From NCBI GenBank assembly GCA_034620365.1, contig JAQGEQ010000037.1, positions 62,001 through 126,000 of the forward strand: a stretch of DNA of 64,000 nucleotides, read 5' to 3'. Position numbers and translations under genes: made by a program. Positions within the stretch are counted from its first letter, which is position 1; the number at the start of each line of letters is the position of its first letter. The stretch is from Pegea sp. RAD2-039 (lineage: Eukaryota; Chordata; Thaliacea; Salpida; Salpidae). Shown piece after piece: positions 1-12,143 of this stretch. The notes beneath the pieces are model-generated. The model was given only the letters and a program-made list of their open reading frames with translations. It ran no database searches and was not told the origin of the DNA.

Positions 1-1974
1 AAAAAAAGAACAAGGTAACAAACAAGATAAGAAACATATTTCTAAACCAGATTCTTATTGGTGACGCAGCAATTGTTTTGTATTTTGCAAAACAACTGCA
101 AGTCTCGATGGAATTCAGGGGTAGTAGATTATTTCGACCATATTGGCTAAAAAATAAAATTAATCAATGTTATTTAATAGAAGCTAAGATCAACATTGGT
201 AAAGTATCGGTACCTTTCCAGAGTCTACGATAATGCAAAATTCTCCATAAAAAACAAACTACTATCTATAAAGCTTTCGTTTGCAGTACACTGTTCAACG
301 CTAAAGAAGCTTGGAACTTTTTGAAGGCCCTTTCGTTGTGTTTGTTGTCTCCTATTTATGAAGTAGCAGCAAAATATCTCTAAATATAAAGTTATGAAAC
401 GCATTGGCTTGACAACAATGTGAAACATCCATGGTCACATGCTCCGTCACATACGTTGAATGAAAGACGAAAGGGTCCCAAAGAATTTGTTGTATGAAAG
501 ATTATTAAATATTATTATTAATTGAATGTATTAAAAGTTAGAGCTAAGTAATAATATAACAGCAAATGAAAATGTAATAAGAATATAAAGATACAATTAT
601 TTTGTTATAATTTGTTATATATTTTAACAATAATAAGGATCATAAACTGTTTTAAAATTATCCAAAATATTTTTTAAATAAAAAATATACCAGACTTAAA
701 CAATGGGAAACTACTTTAAAAATATAATGAAACTTCTTATAAAAATATTCTTTATTTAATTTTTAGAAAAATCTATTTCTTCAGTAAAAATTAAGCAGTA
801 AATATTACTAAAGAATTTAATATCATTTACTAAAACGTAAAGTTTTTTTACTTGCTATTCCTATTCTACATGCCTTTTCTGTTCGGTAGCAAAACTGCTC
901 CAAGTTAAAACTTTATCGGCCGTTCTGTTTTCAAAAAACCATTTACCAAGTTCAACTTGTAACTATTATATTATTATTAGATTATAATAAATAACAATTA
1001 ACCTGTAAATCCTTAAATAAGGCTTGAAAATAATTTACCTTTCAATAAATATCTCTGTTTTTATTTATTTAATAAAAAATATAACATTTATTTTTATTAA
1101 AAAGTTTTATTTTTATTAAGCTGCTAATTTCATCACCTAAAACTGAAAAAAGATATTCTTATAATTGTACATCTTGTTTACTGACAATTAATTTTACTTC
1201 CTTAGTGAAAATACTATAATTTTGCTGTTGTGTTTACAATAATATGAACTAAAATGTAATTAGTTTGTAGGGTTTATTAATGGGAGATATATAGAGTTTA
1301 ATATATTTATTTATTTCATAATTATGTCTTTTGATTTTCATATCATTTTTATCTCAATCAATTTTTCTATAAAATAATTAAATTTTTTAGTTTATTATAT
1401 AATAAATTTTTCATGAAATACTTTTATATTGTTTTGCTAAAAATAGAAATACACTTTATTTTTATTAAAAAATTTCTTGAAGGGAATCAATACTGTGAAT
1501 AATTTATGAAATATAAGAAACACCCTTAACTTGTTATATTTTCTTTTTGTAATTTAATTTTTAACTAATTAATTATATTTTTATAATATATATTTTACAA
1601 TTATCATATAACTAGGAAGCTAAAATAAAGTTTAAATATTTGATAACTAAAAATTTGTTTCTAAATTATTTTTAACAACAGAAATTAAAAGAAAAATAAA
1701 TTAATTTATTTCTTAAAAATTTATATATTCAGTAATGTTCTTATTTTAAAATATTTTTTTTAATTAAGGATTTTAGATACTAGTATGGATAAGTTAATTT
1801 ATTTATATTTTTAGGAAACGCAATTTTATGTTCTGAACTTCTTTCAAAATATTTAACATAAATTTAAAATAGTTTGTTTAATTTATATAATTTCTATTGA
1901 TAATTGTTGATTAGAACTATTTTTTATATTCAATAGGCATTCATTTATCATATAACTTAGTGTTTTAATTTAAA
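1..1974. other. AT-rich non-coding stretch at window start
   Basis: I see no supportable gene here. The first 480 bases are somewhat less AT-rich than the rest and could be the end of something outside the window, but no reading frame there resembles a known family. From about 500 to 1974 the sequence is A/T homopolymer-rich with dense stops in all frames, as is typical of intergenic DNA in this window. Confidence 0.5.
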
Positions 1975-2832
1975 ATGGGAACAATTTGTGAAGAACCCGC
2001 TTTGCAGCTCATCACCAATGATGAGTTGTTGCCTGGTTGGAAGCTCTATAAGTTTCGCTTTCAACAAAAGTTGATAGATAGATATGTTTCACCAACTGGA
2101 AACATCTATTATGATCAGGATACATTAGAACAAGAACTTGGTTATAACTTTGGAAAAGCATTTTTTGATTTTAAAACCATGAAAGTTATTCCAAAAAAAA
2201 GTTCAAGTAGACTGTTCTGTCGATACTTTGTTCAAAAGTCAGTCACAAATGATGATTTGGAAGATGGGTGTAAAAGTAATAAGAATGCCAGTTCATTGGA
2301 TCATGGGCCTACATTTGATGAAGATAGGAATTGTCATCCAAATGAAACAGTTTCTATGCAGCCATCATATATAGTTGAAAAAAATCTGGAAAGAGATGAA
2401 GAAATACAAGATGAGTATGACCAAGAGGATGATGATAATGATGAATATGAAGAAGAAGAAGAAGATGATGATGAATATGAAGAAGAAGATGATAATGATG
2501 ATTTTTTCGATTCTTTGGAGGATGATACTGATAAAGATTATAAACTAAATAATTATAAGCTAGCAGAAGAAGAGCTAGTGGCCAATTCTTCAACTATTTT
2601 AACAAGGTCTCAAATATCTAAACAAAAACTGGGGCAAAGTCGAAACAATTTAGATTCAACTACTGGAACCTTTAATAATCAAGAAGATGAGATGGATCTA
2701 GTTGGTGAAGCTGCTGAGGGTAAAAGAAATCAAAAAAATCAAGATGGTGATGATGTGAATAAGAAGAACTCTGTTTTTCATTCTTCCAGCAAAGCAGCAT
2801 TAAAAAGAACTTGCCAAAAAGGAATAGATTAG
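1975..2832 (+). CDS. MBD2/3-like methyl-CpG-binding-domain protein with acidic tract, intronless
   Basis: A single open frame of 285 codons. Residues about 17-75 match an MBD fold of the MBD2/3 type: LLPGWK at 18-23, SPTGN at 39-43, then a leucine-glycine segment ending in FFDFKTMKVIPKK (63-75), which parallels the F-D-F-R-T-G-K-M-M-P end of MBD2/3. Family members bind methylated CpG and recruit NuRD-type chromatin complexes. Residues about 146-187 are almost pure Asp/Glu with Tyr and Asn; a Lys/Asn-rich tail follows. The C-terminal coiled coil of MBD2/3 is not evident, and no intron is needed, so this may be a retrogene or a divergent paralogue. The second arginine finger of MBD2 (in K-F-R-S-K) aligns with Tyr46, so selective mCpG binding may be weak or lost. 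The start is the first ATG in frame, with an A-rich leader. MBD family fairly sure; function inferred. Confidence 0.75.
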   Translation: MGTICEEPALQLITNDELLPGWKLYKFRFQQKLIDRYVSPTGNIYYDQDTLEQELGYNFGKAFFDFKTMKVIPKKSSSRLFCRYFVQKSVTNDDLEDGCKSNKNASSLDHGPTFDEDRNCHPNETVSMQPSYIVEKNLERDEEIQDEYDQEDDDNDEYEEEEEDDDEYEEEDDNDDFFDSLEDDTDKDYKLNNYKLAEEELVANSSTILTRSQISKQKLGQSRNNLDSTTGTFNNQEDEMDLVGEAAEGKRNQKNQDGDDVNKKNSVFHSSSKAALKRTCQKGID

Positions 2833-4165
2833 CCACTTAATATGCTGAGGGTATGATGAATATTTTGGAGTCGTTTAAATTTGCTTTTAAACTTGAATCA
2901 TCAACAGTTTTAACCAACTAGATCTGTTTTAAGAACTATATCTTGACTCATGCGAGAATGTTAACCCATAAAAAAGTTCTCAAAGAAAACTGCAGGATCA
3001 TGCTATTAATGTCTGTTTATGTCTTCCCTTAGATCACTTTTAATATTTGGAAACCCTTATCTACGCGAAACAATGAAAGCTTTCCAATTAAGCTGAAAGT
3101 AATTTAAGTTGTAGAAAAACATTTCATAAACAACATCCAACAATAAATAGAATAAATTTAGGCAAACAGCACTTTTTAGACAAAGTGTTGAAAATTTAAT
3201 ATAACGCCTCAGTTTTAAGTAATTTCACTTTTTTGGTTCCATTTTTTAATATGAATTATTATGGGTTTTAATTGATTTATAAATTTTATAAAAGTAGAGT
3301 TTACTGGAAAAATTGTTAATCATTATGATCTAAGAACTTGAGATAATATAATATATGATTTATAATATAATATATGATAAATTATTTCTTTATTTTATTA
3401 TTTGTTGTCATTGCATAAAGTAACAGCTTTGGTATTGAAAAATTTAATAAACTTTGCTTTGAAAGGACAAAAAAATAATAGATGATCAAAAATAGATAAA
3501 TTAAAATGATATTTTGAAAATATTTACAAGAATATATATATATAATATAATAATATAATATATATAATATATATATGTGGTGTTGTATGAGACTTATTTG
3601 AAAACGGTGATTTTTCGGTGAATAACCTTCGTAAAGCTGTTTATGTTTTTAAATCCCAATTCGCACTCTAAGATTTTACAGCTTTTTATTTTAGAAATCC
3701 AAATCATTTTTTATTAAACATTGTCTTATATTTCAAACTATTGTATTTGATCTAATTGCCATTGTTAATAATTTTTTCTATAAGTAATGCGATCGGATGA
3801 TGTCAAAACCTTTCAATAGATGAATGTTAAAGACACTATCTTTTTTTTAATCTTTAAATAAAATTATAAAAATGAAATTAATATTTTTAAAGATAATTAC
3901 ATTCGATTTTCATACTTTTTTGTGATTAAGCTTCCAATGAGTTTGTGTTTAAGCTTAAGTTTAAATAAATAAAACCAACATTTGATACTAAAACATCGCT
4001 GTAGTTAATAAAGATTTTTAATCATAGGAGACAGCTGTTTTATAAATATTTAAGAGTGAACTATAGTTTCTTTAAGAAAGATTTAAGTCTTGCTCAAAAC
4101 CATGATTCCACTCTTAGATTGCTAATTGTGTGAGTTGTAGTTGCTGAATTACACCAGCAATTAGA
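2833..4165. other. AT-rich non-coding DNA after the MBD gene
   Basis: No gene is supportable. It presumably holds the 3' UTR of the MBD ORF near its left edge. Stops are dense in all frames. Confidence 0.5.
3526..3580. repeat. (TA)n-rich low-complexity tract
   Basis: About 55 bases of almost pure alternating T and A with occasional AA or TT breaks, ending in TATATATATGTGG. It is simple sequence with no inferred role. Confidence 0.85.
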
Positions 4166-4169
4166 GATA

Positions 4170-4310
4170 TCGTAGATTGATCCGAATGGTCTTCTCTGCT
4201 TTGGAAACAGCTGAAGGAGGGAAGAGAAAAACCAGCCTTGAAGAAAAAAGAGAAATCATTTTTGTTCTGCCTCTCGAAGAATTTCCATCATGGAAATCCC
4301 ACATTGCCGT
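4170..4310 (+). mobile_element. Short LINE 3'-tail fragment, same family as the one at 43.2 kb
   Basis: The stretch reading GCTGAAGGAGGGAAGAGAAA, followed by an A-rich run, aligns by eye with 43290-43350 (ACTGAAGGAGAGAGAATAAA and onward), where a recognisable LINE ORF2 C-terminus lies just upstream. The preceding bases (TCCGAATGGTCTTCTCTGCT) also match TCCGAATAGCGCTCTCTACT there. No coding part survives. Assignment rests only on this similarity. Confidence 0.45.
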
Positions 4311-4559
4311 TCTCAGCTGATGTTTATCACAACTCAATAAATAGCCTCCAGCTTGAAAGAGCAACTTTAGTTGACGTTACAACTAATAATTTATTACAAA
4401 AATTACCCAGTTTTTTCTGTCCATTTTTATCCACAAAAGGAATTTAATGAGACATTAGTTTACCTATTAGCTCGGGTATAACTTGATTATTAAACTAATC
4501 TAAATTTAGTGATAAACTAACTAAATTAAAAACATTTCTCTTATCAAAATATGTAATTA

Positions 4560-5010
4560 TTACAATAAATGCGAAGGAGAGTGTCTGAAGAGAGCACCTC
4601 CTGCTAACCCATTCTCACAAACAACATCTATGAAATTAGAAAAACAGAAAGGAAAAGATGTAAAACACGGCATTTCAGTAATCGTAAAAGCATATAACAG
4701 TGAACAATTACATAGAATTATAGTAATTTTATAAAAAAGGAAAAATTCACAGTTTAGAAATGACAATGTTGGCAATATCATAACGGTTCAACATCATCTT
4801 GAACAACGCGAGTGAGTTCGACATGACAATATCTGATGGCAGCTAGTTCCATGTACTAATTGTGTGGTATGAGAAAAAATTCAATCTGATTAATGTACCA
4901 GGTGATATGGGCTTATTAAGATGTAATGTGTGTAGTATAAGCTGATATAGCTTGAGGGAAGGAATAGTGGAAAAGAAATCATCAAACTGAATGTCAATTA
5001 AATTATTGAT
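4560..5010 (-). mobile_element. CR1/Jockey-like LINE, 3' end of ORF2 (minus strand), decayed
   Basis: Nearly collinear with 30040-30400 and 37480-37830, the same LINE's C-terminal region. On the minus strand those copies keep a segment of the form LPSNIV followed by S-I-V-L-F-K-Q-K-L-N-R-Y, matching the common W-x-x-L-P...S-x-x-x-F-K-x-x-L close of CR1/Jockey ORF2 proteins. Here the frame is broken by several stops and indels. It abuts the left edge of the tandem array. Confidence 0.6.
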
Positions 5011-6122
5011 AGTTTAAAGTTTTGCTCATCAATTAAGCAAAATCTAAACATATTTAGGATTGTAAATTCATTCAAAATTTTATATGTGTCAATGATTTTG
5101 GTTCAAATCTTTCCAGGTTTGTTTAAGCTTGATATGTTATACAGTATATACTGCTATTAAAATTATATTCTTATAAACGTAATCTTTATGTATGAATGCA
5201 CTATTATCAAGGCAAAAACTTGCTTTGTACTATTTAAGTGGAGTCAAATCTTAGGTCATCAAAAGTTTTTTCGTTGCACAAGTAATCAAAAGAATGATTT
5301 CTAATCAAATGAAATTAATGTTTAGTTGACAAAAAATTTTAAATTAAGCTAATGGTTAAACTCAAACTAACTTTAAGTTTACTTTTAGCTCACAAGAGAA
5401 AGTTGTGCACTCAGTAAAAATAAATCATTTTATTTATAAGAGTTTTTAAACTAAAGTCTTTGTGAATATTTCTGTTTAAATCATAGAAAAAAGCAAGTAG
5501 TAAATAATATTTAATATTAAATGTTGTTTAAGATCGAATGTGTAATAAATCAATCCAATTTTGAACTTGCTATAAACGCTAAGTACCACAATTGCAATTT
5601 TGTATACAAACTTTTATAGAATAATTGTTTAGCATATAATTAATTTAAAAGTATCTATAAAGACAAACAATAGTTTACATTTTCTTATTCTACTTTAGTT
5701 TAATCAATTCTTAATTAAAATTTTATATTTATCTTGTGTGATGAGTTTTGAAATAACTTTTTTATTTGAAATTATAGATTTAATTTAAACTATCTGTAAA
5801 GTTCTAGAGTCCGTTATAGAAATAAATTATCCAATGTAATGTTTGTGATTTTGCAAAAAGTTTAATAGGTTTACTTGTATATCATTTACTGTTTTATTAT
5901 TTCTCATAGAGATTTCAGCTGAAATATTTCTATATAGTTTTTATTATAAAAATGCTTTACTTATTTAAAATTAACAAATGCCTTTTATAGCCATCACTAA
6001 TATCTTTAATTAAATCTTCAAACAGAAAACATTTTTAGTATTGTTTTAAATTGTTCTTGGATAATTCTAGATATAAGAAAGTAAAAAATGCAAATTTCAT
6101 TATTTACTTTTCTCTGAACAGT

Positions 6123-6168
6123 TTTAAATGGTAATTTTGTTTTGTGCCAATATTCCATTACCCTCACA
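6123..6168 (+). promoter_or_regulatory. Conserved upstream block of the small acidic gene family (unit 1 copy)
   Basis: A block from TTTAAATGGTAA to ATTACCCTCACA occurs about 200 bp upstream of the start exon in all seven family copies: 6123-6168, 10943-10988, 15781-15826, 20611-20655, 24261-24308 on the plus strand, and 29274-29320 and 36725-36771 inverted. Between diverged copies it is clearly better preserved than neighbouring sequence. A promoter or 5' UTR role is inferred from position and conservation only. Confidence 0.5.
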
Positions 6169-6363
6169 TATATAATTAAAATATAAATGTTTATTTGACA
6201 AATTATTGAACTTGATTAGTATGCTTGATACTTTTAGTTTATATTTACTTTCATAGTTTCAAAAAAATCTTTTTTCTGAAAATTAACTTGCTTTTACAGG
6301 TAACATTTTAATAAATTAATCTTCAGAAATTTTTAAGCATCTCTTTGAGATTCAATCTCAAAA

Positions 6364-6990
6364 ATGAATAGAAGGTAGATTCATATAATTAGTATTTAAT
6401 TTAAAACATAAATGGTTTTTAACTAAATAATTTAATTAAAAATATGTTTACTAAATTCATTGAAATATATATTTCAATTTTTATTCTAACGTTTTGATCA
6501 GGAAATTTTATGATTAAATTGAAAAATTAAAAACTATTTTTATGAGAAAATAATTTATATGAATTCTGCTTCAAATTTGTATCTTATTGCTTCTGATAAA
6601 ATTTCATAATTTTATGTCAAAGTTTTATAGTTTTAGCTAAGAGTTTTATTCTGTCTCAGCACCTCTTTCACTTTCGATCTATAAAATTTATACTTCTAGA
6701 TATTTACTTCCATTATCTAAAATTGTTTTAATTAATTTGGATTCGAATTAAGTTCATCTGATGATCAAGGACCTTAACTTCATTGCGATAATTCATCTCC
6801 TGATCATTCAGTAAACGAAAAAAATGACATTCAAAACGAAACTGAAAATTTTTTAGGATGTACTATTCATTATCTGAAGTAAGAAATAAATTAATTTCTC
6901 TTTTTTTTTTCATTTGAATTTTTTAACTAATTCAAAGAAAATTTTTTTACAAGGAGTTCCAACAACAAAATAATTCATCTTGATGTCAAC
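6364..6990 (+). pseudogene. Acidic-family gene start, unit 1 copy, nonsense-mutated
   Basis: Exon 1 is ATGAATAGAAG (6364-6374) before GTAGAT. Exon 2 is 6753-6878 (126 nt) after an AAG acceptor and before GTAAGA. Exon 2 would encode SSDDQGP, but the next codon is TAA where other copies have CAA, so this copy is truncated. The following exon begins at about 6952, but the acidic tail of the complete genes is absent: similarity to them ends within about 10 bases of the GGAGTT exon start. Exon sizes match the intact genes at 28.2 and 35.7 kb exactly. Confidence 0.65.
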
Positions 6991-7307
6991 TCACTAAACT
7001 CAAAGAGCTTATTCATCCACACAAGATTATTAGCAGCTATGACGACAATCGAATATTATTCCATTTCTAAATGTCAACACATAAGTAGCTGGCAACATAC
7101 CTCACTGCATCAATCCTCTCTTAATCTTCTTACTTACAGTCCAACAATGCTCAACCAGCCTTTTGATGTCCCTGCCCGATCTACCAGATCAAATTGAGGT
7201 GAAATTAACAGTAAGATGATTTATATTACTCGGAAACATGTCCCATAACAACTTTTATCTTCCACAGCAGAAGTGACCATCAGACGATTGATAAAAATTA
7301 AACCATC

Positions 7308-7824
7308 TGACGTCAGCAACGTCCTGAAGATTTGATGGAGGCTAATTCAACTCATCAATTGCACATTTAACTGCTAAGTATGTTTCTACCACGGGGTAGC
7401 GCTATTTTCTACTGTTACACTGTTCTTATGACAACACGTGACACAGGATACCAGCTACAGCTAACTGATGACGTCATTTCCGCAAATGAAGTCATTGCCG
7501 TTGATGTCATTAGTGAAGTGGGTCTTCTCGTTGAATTCACTTGAAAAGTTGGTAAGATCGTGTTAGTGACGTCATCACTGGATGTATTATGCAAGTATTC
7601 AGTTACAACTCGATGAAGTCATTAATCAGTGTTATTTGTCGCTTCATTAAGACAACAACGATCCAACCAACCAAAATCTTGACAAACCAATGACGAAAAC
7701 ACTCGAGATTCAATTACATCATCACCCTGACAACGGATCGCTAAATTTCAAACTTTGCCGCTAACATCAACAACTAACTCACGTGATCATCGACCCTTGC
7801 AACTAGCAACTGTTGGTGACGTCA
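7308..7824. promoter_or_regulatory. Cluster of four perfect TGACGTCA palindromes (unit 1)
   Basis: TGACGTCA is at 7308-7315, 7469-7476, 7567-7574 and 7817-7824. The half-site-like forms GAAGTCATTG and GATGTCATTA lie between the second and third, and a CACGTGA motif is near 7781. TGACGTCA is the classic CRE bound by CREB/ATF bZIP factors. Four exact 8-mers in 517 bp is far above chance in AT-rich DNA. The surrounding 0.9 kb is visibly GC-richer than its flanks. Whether it regulates anything is inference. Confidence 0.6.
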
Positions 7825-8859
7825 TCAGTATTAAATAAGCAGAGAAATACTTAATCGATTAAAGATAATATTTCCTTCAATTCAAAAGTATAATGATTTA
7901 TTTACTGATATTTAGACGTGCCAAGCAGTATAAAGCCTAAACATCACTTTACATAGTGGAATATGAGTGCCTTGCTATCTTAAACTATCTCCAAACTTGA
8001 TGTGCGCTTCGTGATAACCGATTATTATTCTGGGTTTTGATAGTTACTATGCTGGTTTCCTCACTTTCTTTTTTCATTTTTCACGTTTCTCAAAATCTGT
8101 TTTTTGTAACTCACGGATAAGCGTTAAATTAATAAACTTGTGACTTCAATGTAATTAATCAAACTTCAAGTAAAAACCACAATTTTATTTCATTCCAAAA
8201 ACAAGTTTCAACAATTTCCTCGAATCAATTTGTTTACTTTAGTTTGTAAAAACTTCTCGTCACAATAAATCAGTTTCTAAACCGTTAAATTGTTTTCACT
8301 TTTTCAAATACAAAACTAACCACTTTGTTAAAAAGTGATGACAATATGCTTTAGTGTCAAAAATCTACGAAATAATAATCGATAATTAATAGTCGAACTA
8401 GATATCAAAACCAACGTTTGACCTTAAGCACTTAATTGACATATAATTGAATTGAATCTATTTGTCTTGTTAGTTGGAAAAAGCCTCTAAAACTTCTAAA
8501 GTATGCATTTGTAAAACTATTTTGACATTTTCCTCATGAATACATTGAATAAACAAACTAATTACGATTACTAATGTTACTTTTATTGTAACTTCTTAAA
8601 ACTGTTTACTGAGTCTCGTAAACCAAAAAATTAGACGAATTGAAAGTAATGTTTTCTTACTGACGATCTTGTACCTCGACTAAATGGAATCAAGAGTTGC
8701 GTTTTCTAAACTATCCCCGATTAGTAAATCTAATGCTTTATGAGCGGGTAGTAATTTTGGACAGTGACTAAGAGGTAAATGGATTAAATATTTTGTTCGG
8801 GGCTTACATTCTCAGTATTTGTTTCTTTTTAAACTTTCTTCAATGTAGGAGCAAATTAT
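7825..8859. repeat. Unit-internal AT-rich block with an inverted dispersed copy at 27.65-28.0 kb
   Basis: I see no coding region. The part at about 8040-8420 has a clear reverse-complement copy at 27650-28000, where it directly abuts a LINE endonuclease fragment. The same block is present in unit 2 (about 12880-13260) and unit 3 (about 17700-18080). Confidence 0.6.
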
Positions 8860-9740
8860 ACCACTTGTTGAAGATACTTTATGCGCTCGCTAGTTGACTA
8901 GTCACTTCTTTATCTGTGACATACTGTTCTCTGACAAGGAGTTGATTTTTAACCCTACGTGTTTAAACTTTTAAAATAATCTGTATTCGATTAGCCATCT
9001 CGGGGCAACAAATAGGACTGTTGTAAACAGCTTAAACCAAAGATAAAGATACAACCTGAATACTATTAATCAGCGTTTTGTGCAAATTGCTATTAAAAAC
9101 GATTGACTCTTTAACGATGTTAATGAACCTTGATAGAATAGTATTGATGTATTGGCTAGAGTTGAAAACAGAAATCGTTTCAATACCTCATAGTCACTTG
9201 TTGATATTATTATAATTTTCACGATATAAATTCAATTTGCTTGAAGTTTTAATGTTCATTGTAAAAGTTTGACGGAGCTTGAATTCAATCATGTTGTGAT
9301 TGCATATCGGAGCAAAAACCTCTTTTTGATCAACGTAGATAATGTTCTCGGGTTTTGATATTATAATAAGACCCAAAGTTTTACCACTAATTTGGGTCGG
9401 AATAGTAACCATCTTGAGATAGATTATTGGCATTGAGGAAGCTTACAAAGGCATGACTTAGTATTATCGCTATCCAAGTTAAACGATTTTCCCATAAGTT
9501 CTGAATTCAAATTAATCTAATAAATTTTACTATAATTGAAATCCCCAAACTGTTGAAACTCAGGATACAGTGTACACTTCAGAACCTTCATTAACGCCAT
9601 GACAGTAACGTCTTCATTACCCTTCATTAGGATGATAGGTAGGTACATATATAATGATAAAAATTAGACTTTGAGTAAAGAAAATCGAAAGCGATACTCT
9701 CAAATCCTAAACATTTAATGGCATCTAAATCCCAATTGCT
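8860..9740 (-). mobile_element. CR1/Jockey-like LINE endonuclease and linker, unit 1 (minus strand)
   Basis: On the minus strand, 9740 down to 9194 reads as the apurinic-like endonuclease/phosphatase domain of a non-LTR retrotransposon. A segment GFESIAFDF (about 9690-9720) is followed by YICTYL and, in the best-preserved frame, by ISKPENIIYVDQKE and NHNMIEFKL, the equivalent of the family's S-D-H-x-x-I-x-F motif. The catalytic aspartate position is Asn here (CNHN), while the copy at 32.2 kb keeps CDHN, so this copy is catalytically dead as well as frame-broken. Below 9190 lies the EN-RT linker; no RT motifs follow. Confidence 0.7.
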
Positions 9741-11184
9741 TCATCTGGTTGTTTGCAAATATATCATAAATTAAGAAATATCAATTTATTTTATAATAAA
9801 TCAAAAATTAGTTTTAAGTTAAAACTAGAAATTAAAGTTTTGCTAATCAATTAAGCAGAATCTAAAAATATTTAGGATTTTAAATTCATTCAAAATTTTA
9901 TATGTGTCAATGATTTTGATTCAAATCTTTCCAGGTTTGTTTAAGCTTGATATGTTATACAGTATATACTGCTATTAAAATTATATTCTTATAAAGGTAA
10001 TCTTTATGTATGAATGCACTATTATCAAGGCAAAAACTTGCTTTGTACTATTTGAGTGGAGTCAAATCTTAGGTCATCAAAAGTTTTTTCGTTGCACAAA
10101 TAATCAAAAGAATGATTTCTAATCAAATAAAATTAATGTTCGGTTGGCAAAAAAAAATTTAAATTAAGCTAATGGTTAAATTCAAACTAACTTTAAGTTT
10201 ACTTTTAGCTCACAAGAGAAAGTTGTACACTTAGTTAAAATAAATAATTTTATTTATAAGAGTTTTTAAACTGAAATCTTTTTGAATATTTCTGTTTAAA
10301 TCATAGAATAAAGCAAGTAGTAAATAATATTTAATTATAAATGTTGTTGAAGATCGAATGTGTAATAAATCAATCCAATTTTGAACTTGCTACAAACGCT
10401 AAGTACCACAATTGCAATTTTGTATACAAACTTTTATAGAATAATTGTTTAGCATATAATTAATTTAAAAGTATCTATAAAGACAAACAATAGTTTACAT
10501 TTTCTTATTCTACTTTAGTTTAATCAATTCTTAATTAAAATTTTATATTTATCTTGTGTGATGAGTTTTGAAATAACTTTTTCTATGTGAAATTATAGAT
10601 TCAATATAAAGTATCTGTAAAGTTCTAGAGTTTGTTATAGAAATAAATTTTCCAATGTAATATTAGTGATTTTGCAAAAAGTTTAATAGGTTTACATGTA
10701 TATCATTTACTGTTTTATTATTTCTAATATAAATTTCAGCTGAAATTTTTCTATATAGTTTTTATTATATAAATGCTTTACTTATTTAAAATTAACAAAT
10801 GCCTTTTGTAGCCATCACTAATATCTTTAATTAAATCTTCAAACAGAAAACATTTTTACTATTGTTTTAAATTGTTCTTGGATAATTCTAGATATAAGAA
10901 AGTAAAAAATGCAAATTTCATTATTTACTTTTCTCTGAACAGTTTTAAATGGTAATTTTGTTTTGTGCCAATATTCCATTACCCTCACATATATAATTAA
11001 AATATAAATGTTAATTTGACAAATTATTGAACTCAATTAGTATGCTTGATACTTTTAGTTTATACTTACTTTCATAGTTTCAAAAAAATCTTTTTTCTGA
11101 AAATTAACTTACTTTTACAGGTAACATTTTAATAAATTAATCTTCAGAAATTTTTAAGCATCTCTTTGAGATTCTATCTCAAAA

Positions 11185-11820
11185 ATGAATAAAAGGTAGA
11201 TTCATATAATTAGTATTTAATTTAAAATATAAATGGTTTTTAACTAAATAATTTAATTAAAAATATGTTTACTAAATTCATTGAAATATATATTTCAATT
11301 TTTATTCTAACGTTTTGATCAGGAAATTTTATGAATAAATTGAAAATTTAAAAACTATTTTTATGAGAAAATAATTTATTAGAATATTTTTCTTCACAAA
11401 ACAATTTTGAGAAACCAATTCATTTAAATTCTACTTCAAATTTGTGTCTTATCAAGTCTGATGAAATTTCATGATTTTGACTAAAAGTTTTATTTTGTCC
11501 CAACAACTTTTAATCTATGAAATTTATACTTCTAGAAATATTATTTTCACTTTCTAAAAACTTTTAAATAATTTGGATTCGAATTAAGTTCATCTGATGA
11601 TCAAGGACCACAACTTCATTGCGATAATTCATCTCCTGATCATTCAGTAAACGAAAAAAATGACATTCAAAACGAAACTGAAAAGTTTTTAGAATGTACT
11701 ATTCATTATCTGAAGTAAGAAATAAATTAATTTCTCTTTTTTTTTTTCATTTGAATTTTTTAACTAATTCAAAGAAAAATTTTTTACAGGGAGTTCCAAC
11801 AACAAAATAATTCATCTTGA
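11185..11820 (+). CDS. Acidic-family gene, unit 2 copy: short three-exon frame lacking the acidic tail
   Basis: Exons 11185-11195 (ATGAATAAAAG), 11589-11714 (126 nt) and 11790-11820 join in phase to a 55-residue product that starts MNKSSSDDQGPQLHCD and ends with EFQQQNNSS and TGA at 11818-11820. Acceptors are AAG and ACAG, donors GTAGAT (after AAAG) and GTAAGA. Compared with the genes at 28.2 and 35.7 kb it keeps the Ser/Asp head and the helix ending IHYLKEF, then runs into unrelated unit sequence. It could be a transcribed truncated gene or a decayed duplicate with an accidentally open frame. No function is recognised. Confidence 0.4.
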
Positions 11821-12143
11821 TGTCAACTCACTAAACTCAAAGACTTTATTCATCCACACAAGATTATTAGCAGCTATGACAACAATCGAATTTATTCTAT
11901 TTCTAAATGTCAACACATAAGTAGCTGGCATCATACCTAACTGCATCAATCCTCTCTTAATCTTCTTACTTACAGTCCAACAATGCTCAACCAGCCTTTT
12001 GATGTCCCTGCCCGATCTACCAGATCAAATTGAGGTGAAATTAACAGTAAGATGATTTATATTACTCGGAAACATGTCCCATAACAACTTTTATCTTCCA
12101 CAGCAGAAGTGACCATCAGACGATTGATAAAAATCAAACCATC

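Noticed and set aside
225-428. 67-codon minus-strand frame near the window start
   Set aside because: No family resemblance and no supporting signals; left as non-coding.
2354-2593. 79-codon minus-strand frame rich in His and Leu
   Set aside because: It is the antisense shadow of the acidic GAA/GAT codon tract of the MBD ORF.
10839-11036. 65-codon minus-strand frame in unit 2
   Set aside because: Closed by substitutions in the other units and overlapping the conserved upstream block on the opposite strand; no family resemblance.
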